A stretch of DNA of 64,000 nucleotides from Galbula dea (lineage: Eukaryota; Chordata; Aves; Piciformes; Galbulidae): assembly GCA_013399015.1 (NCBI GenBank), contig VWZX01004899.1, forward strand, positions 682,001 through 746,000, in the 5' to 3' direction. Each line of letters opens with the position of its first letter. The stretch's first letter is position 1. The notes below the pieces were generated by a model that was not told the origin of the DNA, did not search any database, and saw only the letters and a program-made list of their open reading frames with translations. The position numbers and the translations under genes are program-made. Positions 24,654 to 39,600 of this stretch are shown in pieces.

Positions 24654-27600
24654 CTAGAAAAGATCCAGAGAAGTCAGTCAATAACAACAATAATAATGAT
24701 AAATAATCAAGAAAAAAAACCCCCACATTAAAAACCCAACAAAAGCTTTACAAAAGACTCTTGAAGTGTCAGCAGAAGTGACATTGAAAGGAAAAACCCA
24801 AGAAACCAAGCAAAGCCCCAAAAATCCCACAATGTCAAGCTGTTGAATCACACGTATGGAGTATCTCACATACCACATAATTCATTACATCCATCACATC
24901 CAAAGCCAGTGCTTAAAGAGAAAAATCAAGATTCTACTTCCATTTCTTAAGTCTCAAAGAAACCTCCTTCCATTCTGATTTCCAAAAGCATTCATCAGGA
25001 AGATAGTTGATATTGCCAAGGAGTAAAATGTGTATTTTACCAGGAGGGTAACAACCCTCCTTCCACCCACCCTCCAGCCTCTTCCACATCACTTAATTCA
25101 ACTTTCATGCTTCCTTCAATTTTCCCCCATCTGTCCCAAGATTTACTCAGAAATTTCTGTACTACATTTAAAGATTGTTAGCAAAACCAATCCTGTGTGA
25201 AGAATAAACAGCAACAGCGTCCAAAACAATGAAGGGGGGTAATGATGGATAAAACCTCATTTTAAGATTGAGGTTTCTTCATCTTAAAAATAAGTTTTTC
25301 CTACAACAACCTAAAAACATCTCAAGTACAGTTATCAGAATTTCTTCTAGTATTTCAAGAACTTTACCACTTGCAAGTAATAGTTTAAGATCAAACTGTT
25401 TTAAATTGACCATATCTCAAGTTAGCAGACTTAGCTGCAGTCTTTACCTGTCACAGGTTGAATTGAACCCTATTAGCCTTGTATGACTGCAACTGTATGC
25501 AGTTAAGCCTGTCAAGACCAGAAGATTTTAGCCCTTTTTAAGGGAAATAGGATTAAGTTCCTCAATTGTGGTGATATAAAGTACCTTGAACTATCAAATA
25601 CAATCACATTAGTTCAACCCCATACCTGCTTGGACCCCTTCCTGGAAGTAAAGAAAGCATCACAGTTCTTCCAACGACATTTTAGGGTCTGAAAATTTGG
25701 GTTGGTGTGGTCAGTTAACAAGTGTTGTTTCAGATGGTCCACAACTCCAAAGATCAGTGAACATCCATGCCACTGGTAGAGAAAACACAACAGAATAAGT
25801 CAGGAAAACAGAATTTCAGCTAATGCTTCTCTTGCAACATCACAATATTATACCAAGACTGTTCCCACATATGCCATTTCCTCTGACTTTTTAATCTTCT
25901 TATTCTATTTCCATTTTCAATGGTCCTTATTCCTTTAATTATAGCTTTACAGAGATTCTTCCTGCCTCTAGTCAAGTACAGACCACCAGTGAGAACAGCA
26001 GGAGGAAGAGAGGAACTAAGCCTTTACTAGATTTAAACTTACCCAAGACAGTCATTGGGAATGTAATTAAACATATCTAGCAGAGGAAATCATCTTTTCT
26101 AAGTCACTCAGTGGAAGTTTTTGATTTTAAAGAGTTACATGTCACTACCAAAAAACTGCCAGACAGAAAAGCAATGTAAAAAGCCACTATCAACTTGCCT
26201 CAAGCATTCACAGACTAAAGACCATGAAAAATGGAACTACTGATATACACTTAATTTAAAATGTACATATATATTTTAAAAATGTTATTGAATTACAATA
26301 AATTAAAGGTCAAGCTATCTAAGACTGAGTAGTGACTATCCCCAGAAACTTAGTCTAGAAACTGTAACAAAGACAGGCTATAAACATTTTGCTCATTACC
26401 CAGCAACGGTAATTCTGCATCAGATTAAGCCTCACAGCTCTGACACTGCCATCATAGCATCCAGTGTAGATCTGAAAGAGAGACATTAATGGATAAGAAA
26501 AGTTGGGAATAAAAGAAAAAATATTAAAAAGTCAGATTTTGAAGGAGGCTTCAGTGTAGAGTATACTAGATGAAAAACAATGAAAAAAATCAACATGCAA
26601 GGCTTCTATATTTAAAGAAAAAAAAAGGGGTCTAACCTCAATCTTTTACATCCACAGGTTACAAACACCTGGTAATGAATAAGAATGTTTCTGTAACTTC
26701 TATCATCAACAGTGTCATGTGTGTAAAAGTTCAGAAAACTTTAAAATATAATGTTACTATCCACTGAAGTTAAAAAACTGTAGGTGCAAATGTCAAGTTG
26801 CATAGTTTTCCAGAACTTAAATCAGTTATATGTACATCAAAAAGGGATGGAGAGCAAGTGTGAGGAAGAATATCAGAATTTCAGAAAGGGAAGACTGATG
26901 CAGAACCTGACAAGGTAAGCAAAAAACAACCCTGTCTTGTATATGCTTGTGGAAATTACAACCTTTTATTTGAGATTAGTGAAAAGAAGGAAGTTACCAT
27001 GCTTTTGTGGATAGTCATACACATGATCATGTCTGTGTGGCCTCCATAGACTTGCAAGCGGTCATGCGACTTGAAAGAAACAGGAACAGACATTTAATAG
27101 CATGATAGCTAACAGCCATTTCTCACAGACATGCACACGACAATGCTTCCAAGAGCAGTTTCCTAGGTAGCAATTAGACCTTCTGGTGAATTCCAAACTA
27201 CATAGCCACCATGAAAGCTCACTTTTGCTTACATTATGTCTGTGAGTCCTTTTGTACAACTAAACACTTGGTCTTTCAGCAGACTAACTAACATTTGCCC
27301 ACTTTTCTGAGCTGTCACTGTCTTAAGATATCCCAGGTTCCTAAAAAATATTTTAGTTTATAGTCTATCAAAACTCATGTATTTTGGCTGGTGAGACAAC
27401 TATATATTCTGAATGACAGGAAAAGGAGCGATGGGCCAGAAACCAGCAAGCAAAAAGATTAATTCTACTTGGCTTCAAAATAAGTAATCAACACATATTA
27501 GGTAAATGTCATTACTAATCATCTCTTTTTTTACCTGTAATTCATAAACACGAACAAATTTATCCAGACAAGCTGTCACCATCACTTTCCCAAGAATATT

Positions 27601-30600
27601 CACAACTGTTACTGCATGGTTATGGCCCTTATAGATCCGTACCAGCTCTCCAGTCTGCATCAACAAAAAGCAAAGGCAAACAGGTGTTTGGTTGTTGTTT
27701 TTTTTCTTCCAAAAAAAATAACAAACCAAAAATGTTTTACCTAACCTAGCTAGGGTAGCTATGTGCAATGCTCACTACTCCAAACTAGAAACACCCCTTA
27801 TTAGACTTCTATTTCACATGAAGGTACTTCTAGATTACAATAATAAACTACTAATCCCTTTCTTTGCTCACATTAACACAGAGCCATTCCATTACAACAG
27901 AAATATATTCCACTGTGAAAGTGTTTAGTTCTCTTTCCATCCTTAGTTACATTATTTCAACACATCCTGTGACCAGTAGTGTGTTATTTATTATTGCTAG
28001 TGGTATTTATGTAGCCACAAAAGCGATCAGTGAGCAATTTAGAGAAATACATGGAAATATACAATTTTTGTCAACTAAAATTTACCTCTTATAGGTTTCT
28101 TAATCCAAATTATTGCATAATTACATGAATGCTTCTGCTAGCACAGGGGAATGATGGTGTAAAAGAAGAGAGTGGTAGGCTAGAAGCAAAGCATTCACAA
28201 CATTATAAGCTGTTATACTGTTTTGAAACAGCTAGTTTGGAAGACTATGTGCTCCTCCACTTTTTCCTATGATAAAGAAACTCTTTCTCCACCACAATAT
28301 CTCACACGGCTTTGCTCTGAACCCTCTCCACAGCATGTTATGTGTCCTCTGCATGCCTCCTTAACTAACTATAGTGCGTAGTCACATTAACAAAGTCATA
28401 TGGCTTCCTTTTCTGGAAGCAAACTGCCCTACCAGTCACTAGAAATACTGACTTTATAGTACAGGAATTCACTGCCTTAATAGCAAAAGTCATTTCAACT
28501 TTTTATATGAGACTTACATGAATGTTGTGGGCATGGACAGACTGATCACTGGAGCCACTGAATACCAGATCATTCACAACCTTTTAGAAAAAAAAAAAAA
28601 AAGGTTTTATTTTTGTAACAGATAGAGAAATGGGCAAGCAAAACACTAAAATGCTGTGCAGTTTAAAGTTGCATTGTAGTATTTTCTAACTTTGACAGTC
28701 TTAAAATCAATGCAGAGTGTGGAAAAAAAAGCATGCACTGAGTCCTCTACATAAGAGTTAGAAAATGTTCTATGCTATCCTAATGATGACTTTTGACACT
28801 TCACAACTGACATTAGAAGCTGTTAACTTTCTGCCCACAATGCTAACTCACATCCTTATGAACTATTCTCAGAGACAGCTCAGGAGCAGATCATGGACCA
28901 AGCAAACTGGATGCAGAAAGCTGCTCTGCACATACACAGTAAAGTTCATTGTTTCCTGAAAATACTGGATGGGCTGCGTGCTTACATTCTGACCACATAA
29001 GAAAGAGTGCTCCTGGCAAGTACTAACTTAGAGCATTAACAGAACCATCACAAATCCAAGGACCAGAGTATGCTGTCATGCAAGCAGAACAAGGATAGTC
29101 CACCAGGCAAAAAAGGCTGTTCTACTGCACCATAATATCTGAAATAATAAAAACAACCAGTGGAAATCATCCGCTATCTGTTGCACGACGGCAGTCAGAG
29201 CAAAGCAGTCAGACAGGCCTATGTTCCAGCATATAATCTCAGACGCCAGAAACCTGGAAATAAGTGTTAGTGATTTTTCTGTTAAAAAGAATACTTCTCT
29301 AAATTCAGATTTTTTCCAGTTTCCTCTGAGGTTTGTACAATCAGAGTTGTGAAAATTAGCTTTATCTTTTTCCCAACTTTCCTTCTGTTAGCAAACTCAC
29401 ACTGCAAGATTCCCTGAATCTTCTAACACCTCCAACAGTTTTGCTAGGAAGAGGAGATGTGGCAGCCAGACAGAGACAAATTTCCTACCAAATGAATCAG
29501 CCTTTCCAATTTAAAAACAGAGAAACCTTCCATTTCCTACCACAATCTGCTCACTGTTAAAAGAGGAAGAAACATCTTTTTAAGCATTCTTTGTCAAAAC
29601 TGTATTTTTAGAGACCCTTGCCTTCATGCAGAGTATAGTCTTGCTGTGACCTTCCAGGGTTCTGAGCAGCAGCCCATTCTTTGCATCTCTCACGCTGATG
29701 GTGCAGTCGTAGGAACCCACCACCAACAACTTCCGTGCTCCTTCCTGAGCTGTGGCTAGACAGCTTACTGCTCTAGGGCCATGGCATTCGAAGGTATCAA
29801 CATGCTTGTTGTTCTGTTGAGAAAAGAAAAAAGGTATTTAAGAATCAAAATGTTCCTGTGACACTAACTAGACCACTGAGCCCTATTTCTGTTGTACTTG
29901 TTATAGCATCAGGTTTCAGTTTAGTAACACACTATTTCAGCAGTGGTAAGAGTTGGATTTTAACAACCAAGTTTCCAAATCAAGGAAATAACTCATGTTA
30001 GGCTTTGATCTTCTGTCCTTTAAAAAACTAATTTAGTTAGGAAAGGTCCAGCAAATCCTCCTTCCAAGTTAGAACATGAGAAGAAACAATGTTATGAGAA
30101 AAAAGCAAAACATGATAAATTTGTAAGGATAAATCTGAGAAATTAGTCTAGGATTCCTGAGAAGAATGATCATAAAAATAATTTAAGTAATGATTTTTAT
30201 TCACTTTTAAATATTATGGGGACTGCTGATTAAGCCTCTGCCAGAAGACCATATGAATGAGTCTCTTCTGTAACTGCAAACAGAGCAAGCAAAACCAGCA
30301 ATGCATTAAAGTCTCTCATGCTACTTTGATGGGCAAGAAAGAGGACTCACAGAATGAACTGTGTCAGAAACTATCATGGCACATGACTGGTAGGCCAGGT
30401 GAAAACTTAAGGAAAACATGACAACAGAGCAGTTAAGAGAAAGATAATCAGAAGGAAAGGGAGATAGGCCAGCTTCATGCGCTAACAAAACAAAGGACCA
30501 AAACGGGCCAACAGTGACAGTTTATACCAAAACACTTTCACTAGAAATACACTTAGTACTCAAGAGAAAGAATGGAAAGAAACAGAAAGTGGAGAGAAAC

Positions 30601-33600
30601 AGTATTGCAACAGGCTTTGAGGTGCCAAAATTTAAACAAACCAACCTTTATGCCGAAAGTAACCACACTGCCGTTTGCAAGGCCTGCATAAAGGATCCGC
30701 CATCGACTGTGTAAACAGAGCACTCGATCTTCCAATTTAAACTGTTCCATGCACTCCTTGGTCTGGTAGGAAAAAAAAGTATTTAAAGCTTTTCATTAAC
30801 TAAAACACTCAGGGAAAAAAAAACCTGAAGTGAATGATGACTTTCACCTACAAGATGCATTTTTTGAAGCAGAGGTGGAGAAAAACATCTGAAAGTATGG
30901 CGTCACACAGCAGTTCAATCATGGTTTTAATCAACTCACTCCCACCTCTGATACTTGACTGTATTTCAGCAATCAGTCATAACCCTAAAAGCTTTATTCT
31001 AGTCACGACCCCTAATGTATATAGAAATTTAGACTATAGGTAGACAGATAGGAGACACTCTGTTACATGCTTGAGTTTGAGAAATCTCCATGAAGTCCTC
31101 CCCAGAGAAGTGCCATGAATCATAAGCTTAAGCATGGCAGTTTGCCCCTGAAGCAGATATTTGCTCTCTAGTCCTTTAAGTCACAGGTTGGACAAGCCTT
31201 CCTATCATTTATCCTTAGAAGTCCTTTAGGAATTCTCAGTCTTCTCTTCCACCTACCTTCAGAATAACAGATATCTGTTCTTTCTATAGCTGCTCTACAA
31301 AGAGAGCAGTGCCTTCCATACATTAGAAATACAGGAAGACAAACAGGATATTTATGGCCAGACAACAACCCTGCACTTTGGTGCTTCAAACATTCATGAT
31401 CCTATCATGTTGTACTGGCAAAAATTCTGCTGACAAGCTAGCCAAAAGATTAGGGTGGTAAATCACTTAATGGTTGGCTAGGGTTTAGGGATTTTTTTTC
31501 CTGCTCCACTATAATGAGGTACGAAGTGGGCTCATGTACAGCTACTATGAGTTTAAAAGGCTTTTTTCATTTATGTTTGCAAGGAAACACTCACATAAAA
31601 ATGCACTACCTGTTAACCAATACAGAGTTCGAGTACCTTGATATTGTAACAGTTGATAGTGTGGTCGCTGGAGCCAGTGTAAAGTGCAGCATTCTTCCCA
31701 TTTGTCTGAGTGACCAAGAGGCAGTTCACTTTTGAAGTGTGTCCTTCAAAGATGGCCACACGCTTCCTGCTCTGAAAAGGAAAGCATAGGATCTGTCAAG
31801 ATAAAGGCCCATAATGCCTCTTGGGATCTGTGCCTGACACACTAGAGTAGCATTTCTAACAAAAGTAGGATACATGCAGAAATCTGTCTTCCCTTACCCC
31901 TCTCATAGGAAAAAGGAGTTGAGGAGGGTGAGAAGGGAGGTTTGAAGAAAAGAATAGCCTAAAAAAAAATTAGGTGCTTGAAAAAGAAGCTGCTTCTTTA
32001 ACTATATAGCAAGGCTCTACAAAAACAGAATTCCAATCTTGTGACTACAATTAAAGTAACACAATTCCCACAACCTTACTTACAACCAGATTGTAGGCAC
32101 AAACAGTTTTGTCTGCTGAGCAGGTATACAACAAATTCCCAAAAATCTGAATTGCATTCACTGCAGCCTGGTGTCCCTCAAAGCTTCCTTCTGTAGGTTC
32201 TTCATCCTCACCTGGCTCTGAAGACAGTTCTGTAGGACACAGACATGTACACTCAAGCAAACACACTACTGCTGGTTTTATTACCAAAAAGCAGAACTAT
32301 TTCATGGGCTCAGCACCTTAAAGTCAGACTTCATTGTAGGTGCCAGCTGGAGCCTGTAAGGGGCAGATGGCAACATAAAGTGCCAGAAAGACCTTTAAAA
32401 TAGCAAAAAGACTGTATTATTGTCCTACAGCTCTATGGAGACTGGAACAGAAGTGTTTATGTGGGAGGGGCAGGGGGACGTGGAGGGGTCAAGGTACAAA
32501 GCATTCAATGAGAGGTGACATAAGTGAGCATGCATCACTTTTCACTTCAGTATTCAGTGCAGGGTTTTATCTTCAGGACAAAATTCCCTTCTGGAAGCAG
32601 TTTGATGGAGATTTAAACTCTTAAGTCCTGTAAGATGCGATATACAAAGCATCAGAACAGAAGCTTAGAAGATATACCTGAGGAGTTCTTGGATCCTTTT
32701 AGTGATGACATGGAAGTCTGTGCCTCAGCCATACTGTAACACAGAAATAAAAGAGTAATGAGATCAGACCTAGCATGTTCATTTTCAGATAAAATATTGA
32801 TGTAAATAATACTCCAGAATACACGACTCTGCAATGAGTAGCACATAGGCTATGATAAACAAACTTTCCATAGAGGGCAGCTTTGTTCTTGTACTCAGAG
32901 AAATTAGTAGATAACAAGACATTCATTTGTTGGACCACAAATGCAAATTCAATTTTAAGTTTACCTCTTATTTCACTCCTGAATGAAACTAAAAGTTACT
33001 GAAGTTGTAAGGCTTTCTGAATAAGGAAAAAAAAACCCACAAACAAACAAAAAAAAAAGGAAAAGAAAAAAAGAGAGGTCTCTTGGGAATACTGTATAAA
33101 GCTGATGCTTTTGAGAGATCTATAAGAACCTCACCTTATTTTCCCATCATCCCTATAATTTATGCCAATCTCACTTGTAGAGCTCACTTCATCATAACCA
33201 GAGGAAGACACCTCTCGGACCGCTTGATCCACAGAGCTGTGTGAACCCCTCTTTGATGGACTGTCTGACTTCTCATCTCCCGACCCTGATGAACCAACAT
33301 CAACCACCTCACACTGGGGTGCTGGAACTTCCACTAGTTCCAGAGAAGCATCACTGTCATTCTCATCTTTGTTTCTTTCTGTTTGAACAGTAGCTTCCTT
33401 CTCCTGTCTTGTGGAAGTGGATGTAGTAACTTTTTCTCCTTTAGGAACCTTTCCACTCTTGACTTTCCGCACAGGTTTTGGGTCAATTATATCCTGTTCT
33501 GTATCACTGTTCTCTGGTACGTGGGTTGCCCTCAGAGTTTTCTTCTTCCTTAACCTTCTCCTTCTCTTGTTCCCTTTTTCTGCTGGAACTACAGTGGTTG

Positions 33601-36600
33601 CCTTCTGTTCCTCAGATGGCTCTGCTGACAATTTGAGTGTTTTATCCATTGGCTTTTCTAGAAGGACTGAATGCTTTGGAAGAGAAGGGCTACACTGATC
33701 CAGTAAAAAGGTACCAGTCACTGTATCATCTGCTTCTCTTTTCCCAAAAAGAAACAGTGAATGAGGAGAAAGGCTCTCAGGAAGTCCAGTCTTTCCCCTG
33801 TCCACAGCAGCCTTCTGAACATCTTCATTAGTGTGTTGAATACAAGCTGCCAGCTCTGGTAGGGATATGGTTGCAGAGATAACTGGATACACTGGAGTTT
33901 TCTGGTTGGTCTCTTCTGAAGAAAACAGATTAGTGTTGTATTATAGCTGTACAGCAAGAAATATTTATGCAAAATTGCTTTCTCTGAATTTTTCTCTTTA
34001 AGTACTTAATTGTGCCTGTAAAGTACACATTCCTGTTGAAAGCTACGTGCACATGCAGACCTGCTGTTTCAGTCAGCTATGCAGACTTTAAAAAACACAT
34101 CTGGGGGATAAACTGTTTATCTGTGTACCCAAACCCAAAGGAGTGGGGCACATTATTGAAGTTGCTGGGGAGCATCAAACATTGCATTTCTAGCTGGTCA
34201 AAGGAGGTGATAGTTCCACTCTGCACTGATGCGGCCTCACCTCGAGTGCTGTGTTCAGCTTTCGGCACTACGATATAAGAAGGATATTAAGCTGTTGGAA
34301 AGCTTCCCAAGGAGTGCCACAAAGATGCTGAAGGGTCTGGAAGGGAAGCTGTATGAGGAACAGCTAAAGTCACTTTGTTCGTTCAGCCTGGAGTAGGAAA
34401 GACTGAGGGGAGACCTTATCGTGGTCTACAGCTTCCTCACAAGGGGAAGCAGAGGGGCAGGAGCTGATCTCTCCTCTCTGTTGACCAGTGGCAGGACCCC
34501 AGGGAATGGCATGAAGCTGTGCCAGGAAAGGTTTACGTTGCACTACAATCTCCATGTCCTTAACAATTTCAAAAACATAGAATCCATTTGGATTGTAAGG
34601 ATCTCACTTCTAAGACTGTTAAGATGACAAAGTCCTACACGAGTTAACTGCAGTTTACCCCTGTACAACAAGATGCAGGCTTGAGATTCAATTTACATGC
34701 TTCTAGGGGGAAAAAAGTTTCCTTGTTTGCTTAAAGCTGGTTTTCTTAAAACAAAGGGAAGCCACACATACCATCCTTTTGCTTCAACTCTTCTGCTCGT
34801 GAAGCACATAGAGAGCTCTGGAGTATAGCATTCACATTTTCTTCTGAGCCTTTTGGAGGCACAGGTTCACGTTTAACTTGTACTGAGGAGTCAGGAGAAG
34901 CAGCTGGTGTGACGCTAGAAGACTGGAATGGTGACGGCACGTTTACATGAATGGAATCTCCCAGTGGAGGTACAGAAGAAGACAAAGTGTCCAAAAGGGG
35001 CAGGAAGGAGCCTGCAGGAGTTAAACCATCTGCCATCTGCGATTTGCTATTTCTTCTCTCACTTAAGATGCTGCAGGAAAGTTGCTCCGACAGTCCGCAA
35101 GGTTCATATGTTTCTGATGGCAAAAGAGAAGAGAAAAAAACCCACACAGAACAAAAACGTTCATGTTTTTACTGTAAAACTTAGTGGTGCCAAGAGCTTG
35201 TTTCTTGTGGGGATACAAACAAGGAAGAGAAATAGTTATTACAAATCCACTAGATGGCACTACCAAAGACGATAAATCACACTTGAATAATAAAGACTTT
35301 AACAGTGAAAGTCTACAGTTTTATTGTACATTTTAAATGTATGAATTTAAGAATTTTTACAAGTTGCCAAGTTCAAAGAATATGAATCAGCATTCCACTA
35401 TTGCAGCTTTATGGTATCTTGTACCTTGTAGCCCCTGCAAGATCTGGATTCTCTGACTTCTCAGTGTACTCATTTCCATGGTTATCTGCAAAACAGTTGT
35501 GGTTTAAATTAGTCCTACTTAAGACAGTTTTACAGGCTCCTACCTTCTAGTTCAGACAGTCTCAAAAGCCTATTGTTACCTGTTGCTTTAATACAAGGAA
35601 CCGCTGAACCTCAACATATGCAGCCTGCAGGGCAGCCCTAGCCTGCAAGAGGCTGCTGTCCACGCTATGCAGGGACCTGCTTAACTCTTCTTCCCTCAGC
35701 GAAATAGCCAACAACTGGTCTACCTGCGAACGCTCTGAAAAAGAAACAAAACTGAGTAGAATTATACCTGGCAATACATTAAAATACACTACACGTGGTA
35801 TCTCAATAAATACTACCACCTCAGAATGTAAAAGTCACAAATTAGGTCAAGCTCCAAGAGTCACACAAGAAGCTGAAAAGGAATACCTATGCACAAGAAA
35901 AGTCACATCCACATGAAGAAGAGCAAAGTCAGGTATTCCTCTTTGTAGGACGTTATAACTCTAGTAACTATTTTCATCATAGCTCTTCTGACACTGATCT
36001 AGTTTAGTCAAACAGAGTCATTCTCTTCCACAAAGATCTTTTCCTGAAGTACACACATATAGAAAGTACAAATACACACTTTCCATTAATATAATCAAAC
36101 AGGCAAAGGAAAATTTAAGATTAAAAAAATATTTAAATTATTCAGTTAATCCAGAAGCTGAGGAAAGGCAGCTTAAGAGAAAAATAACTTAAGGTCAAAA
36201 AAAAAATTTTTGGGCCATGTCATTCACGTTTGCAATCTCTTGAGAAAGTCTCTGAGCACTGTACTCAGTGTAAGATCCTCCTACACTACTTACTAATGTC
36301 CCCTGACATTACAGAGATTCTCCAAGCCAATTAAGTTTCAGTTTGAGCACTGCTTAGCTTCATCCAGGTTAGTTATCTTTAGTGGATTTACTAAAATAGC
36401 AATGATGCTGAAGCAAAGTAATGGGAAAGAGACATTTACTAAGCCCAATGTTTTATTAGTCTCCATAAAAACCACTAGTCATTAAGACAGAGGCTGATAA
36501 AAAACCTCCACTTTTTCAAGTAGTGAAATACTAGTTTTCACAAGAAGATCCATATTAATTACCCCGCATTCCAAATAACTCTTACTATAAATAAATAATT

Positions 36601-39600
36601 TTTTAAAAAGACAAATGGAACATTTGAAAGCTATCTTCTGGACCCCAAAGCTCCTAGATGGTGACACAATTATTTAGTTCCCAAAGAAAACATTCTGCCT
36701 AAAACACAGATGGCTCATTTTTATATGCGGTGATTTGGATGTGTTAGACATGTTTGAGAAAGACCTGTCTAATGCCAAAATAAAGTTTTCTTTGGCTAGG
36801 GCCAGGAAGGAGTGAGGCATTCCACATTCATTTCCACTAAAGACAGGGAAGGAGGAGTCAAAAAATAAAAAAGGCCACCAAGAATTAAAAAGGGAAAGCT
36901 GCACAGCTGAATTAGAAGGCAGTGACAGGTGCTTCTCCCTTCAAAACTTCCCTCCCAAGAGGCAACAAATCTCTCTTCCATCAGCAGGAGAAACAGAGGT
37001 CCCATCTGTGCAACTGGGAACGTGAACTGAAGGCAGAAAGGAGGCACAAAGTCTTCCTAACTTCTGACAAATTACGATGGGAATCTTCAGAGAACAATGT
37101 GTTACAGACTTCAAAGCACCCTATATCTTCAATAAGAGCCTAAGAAGCACCAAAGTAATGTTAAGGAGCTACCATTTTAGCTAAGTCAGAATACCACTAG
37201 GTATTTATAACCTCTATATCAGATGCACATACACATGAGAGTCACTCACCTTTTTTACTTTTGATTTTTCTTCTCTTATTCTTTCTTTCTAGACTAGGGA
37301 TTTCAGGAGAAGATCCCTCCTGCAAGTAAAATAATTTATTAACAAAAGTTACAAGGGCAATTTTGCCTAAATCAAAAGTTCAAACATCCACTGTCTTTTC
37401 AACCATCACCTGTATGCACAGAGAAGAATATAAAAATGTTTTGGCACATTCTCATACAACTCATCTTCCCTCTGCCCTTTAAAGGGGTAGGACAACAAAG
37501 TGAGTACCGTGTTTCCACCTCAACAGGGAAGAAATGCTAAATAAATCAACAGCCTTCTACTTGCTCAGATGTTTAAGACCACATTTAGGTCAGATTTTCT
37601 GCTCTACAGTTTTAGTTGAAGGTCTAGAGAACTAAATCTGTGAGGAATTAAACCTTTGCTTCCTGCATATAACAAAACTACTTTGAATATTTTGTTTAGA
37701 AATATCTTTTTCTTCTTTTGGGTAAGTCCAAGAAAGAACAGTGAAAAAAAATTCAGTTTTGAAGACAAAATTAAGTATATAATTTTGTAAAAAGGGTTCT
37801 CTTTCCTTGCTTGACCATAAAACCAAGAATATCTAAGGAGTACAAATTTTTAGCTTCCATTTAAGTTTTGAAATTTAGGATCCTTGCTACACCACCAAGT
37901 AGTTCCACAGAAATATTTTAATAGCACTTGTTTACCAGCATAGCATTCCAGTTACCAAATCAAAGTTAATGAGCATTTGCTGTTCCCACTAATTAAAATA
38001 GACCAAGCAGAAGTCCTGCACTAGAAATACAAAAGATTTTCTTAAAGAAAATTAAATCAAGCAAGCAAATTAGTTTGTACATTACACAACAATCCAATGG
38101 AGAAAGTCCTCCTTGCAGAAATCAACCCAAGGTTGAATGACCACTGACATGGAAAAAGCCCCAACTGCACACTTACTCCAGTTGCTCTTCGTTTTTTTCC
38201 AATTCCTTGGCTGTCATTCTGCTCAGTACCAGATGTGCAGCTACTGTCTGTAGCTGCATCTACGTTATTAGACACCGCAAGAAATGAAGCATTATTTGAA
38301 GCTGTGTGATTTTCTTCTGAGATTTCCAGTAAATTTTGTTTTTCAAGAAGAGGTGTTCTCTTCTCTGGGCTCTCCTGGTCTTGTTTAGTCAGGCTTGTGA
38401 CCTCAGAGGTGATCTGTAGGCTGTGTCTCCTTCCACTAGTCTCAGTTCTTTCAGACATCACTGGTGACAAAGGAAAAGAAGATGTCTCCCTTTTGAAGTC
38501 AGCCTCTACTTCAGCACTTGCCTCATACCCAAATGTTATATGATGTGAGTGGCCAGTTCCAATCATTTGCCTTTGCCCACCTTCTTGGATTTTGGCCTGT
38601 TCACCAAAGAAGCTATAAGCAGAAGGATTTCTGTCTGCAATGACACTGCTTTCAGAAAAGCTACGTTTTCTGGCTGAGCCAGGCACCGCTAAGGAAATCC
38701 CTTCCCACTGGAATCCTTCCAGAGTAGACAGCTCAGATTCTTCACCAAGTTCTAGGCCCTCTTGCTCATTTTGAACGAGAGGCACCATTTCTATGCCAAA
38801 CCTTTAACAAGAGAAAAAGAAAAAATAAATACACATGCAACAAGCCAGCTAAATCTAGTAAAAAGTCTCTCCTTTCCCCAAATGCAAATTACTGCTTTAA
38901 GAGACCAACTCATTACACTGGTCTTCTATGCTTTCTGCCTCATATGGCAGTGGAATATCTTTTGTGTATCACAAAATTAAATTTGTGCCTACAAACAGAT
39001 AGCACAATTTCCAAATCAGAGATCATGTTGTTATAATTATTCTAAACCATATATGGAATAAGCAAATATGACATCTTTTCAAGACACTTCAAAAACTTCT
39101 GATTTAAAGAAAAATTTCAGAAGTGAAGTATTATAGAATTGCTTATCTAAACACAAAACCAAACTGTGTATCAGATTAAAAGATTAACAAATTAAGAGGA
39201 GGCATTTATTCTGCCTGCAGCAATGCAAGCAATTCTTGTAGGCCTGAATAAATGAAGAAATAAGCAACTGTCATCGCACCATTCACATCCTGAGTGTATT
39301 TTTACACTCTTCTACATACTAGAACAGCAAATACATTGCTAGTTTCCATATCCTGATAATTAAGCAACAATTCTGAACAGCTCAGAATCTTTCAGGAGCA
39401 GGAGACTACAACTACTTATCTATAGGCAGACAGCCATAGCACCAAGCAATCATAAAAACTCCAAATTACTTGTACATGCAAAAGGTCATGGTATAGCAAG
39501 CTTAATTCTGAAGTCTTAGTTTTAGGATTCTGGAATTCACACAGAATCATTACGGTTGGAAAGGACCCTCAAGATCATCTAGTCCAACCAATAGCCCTAC

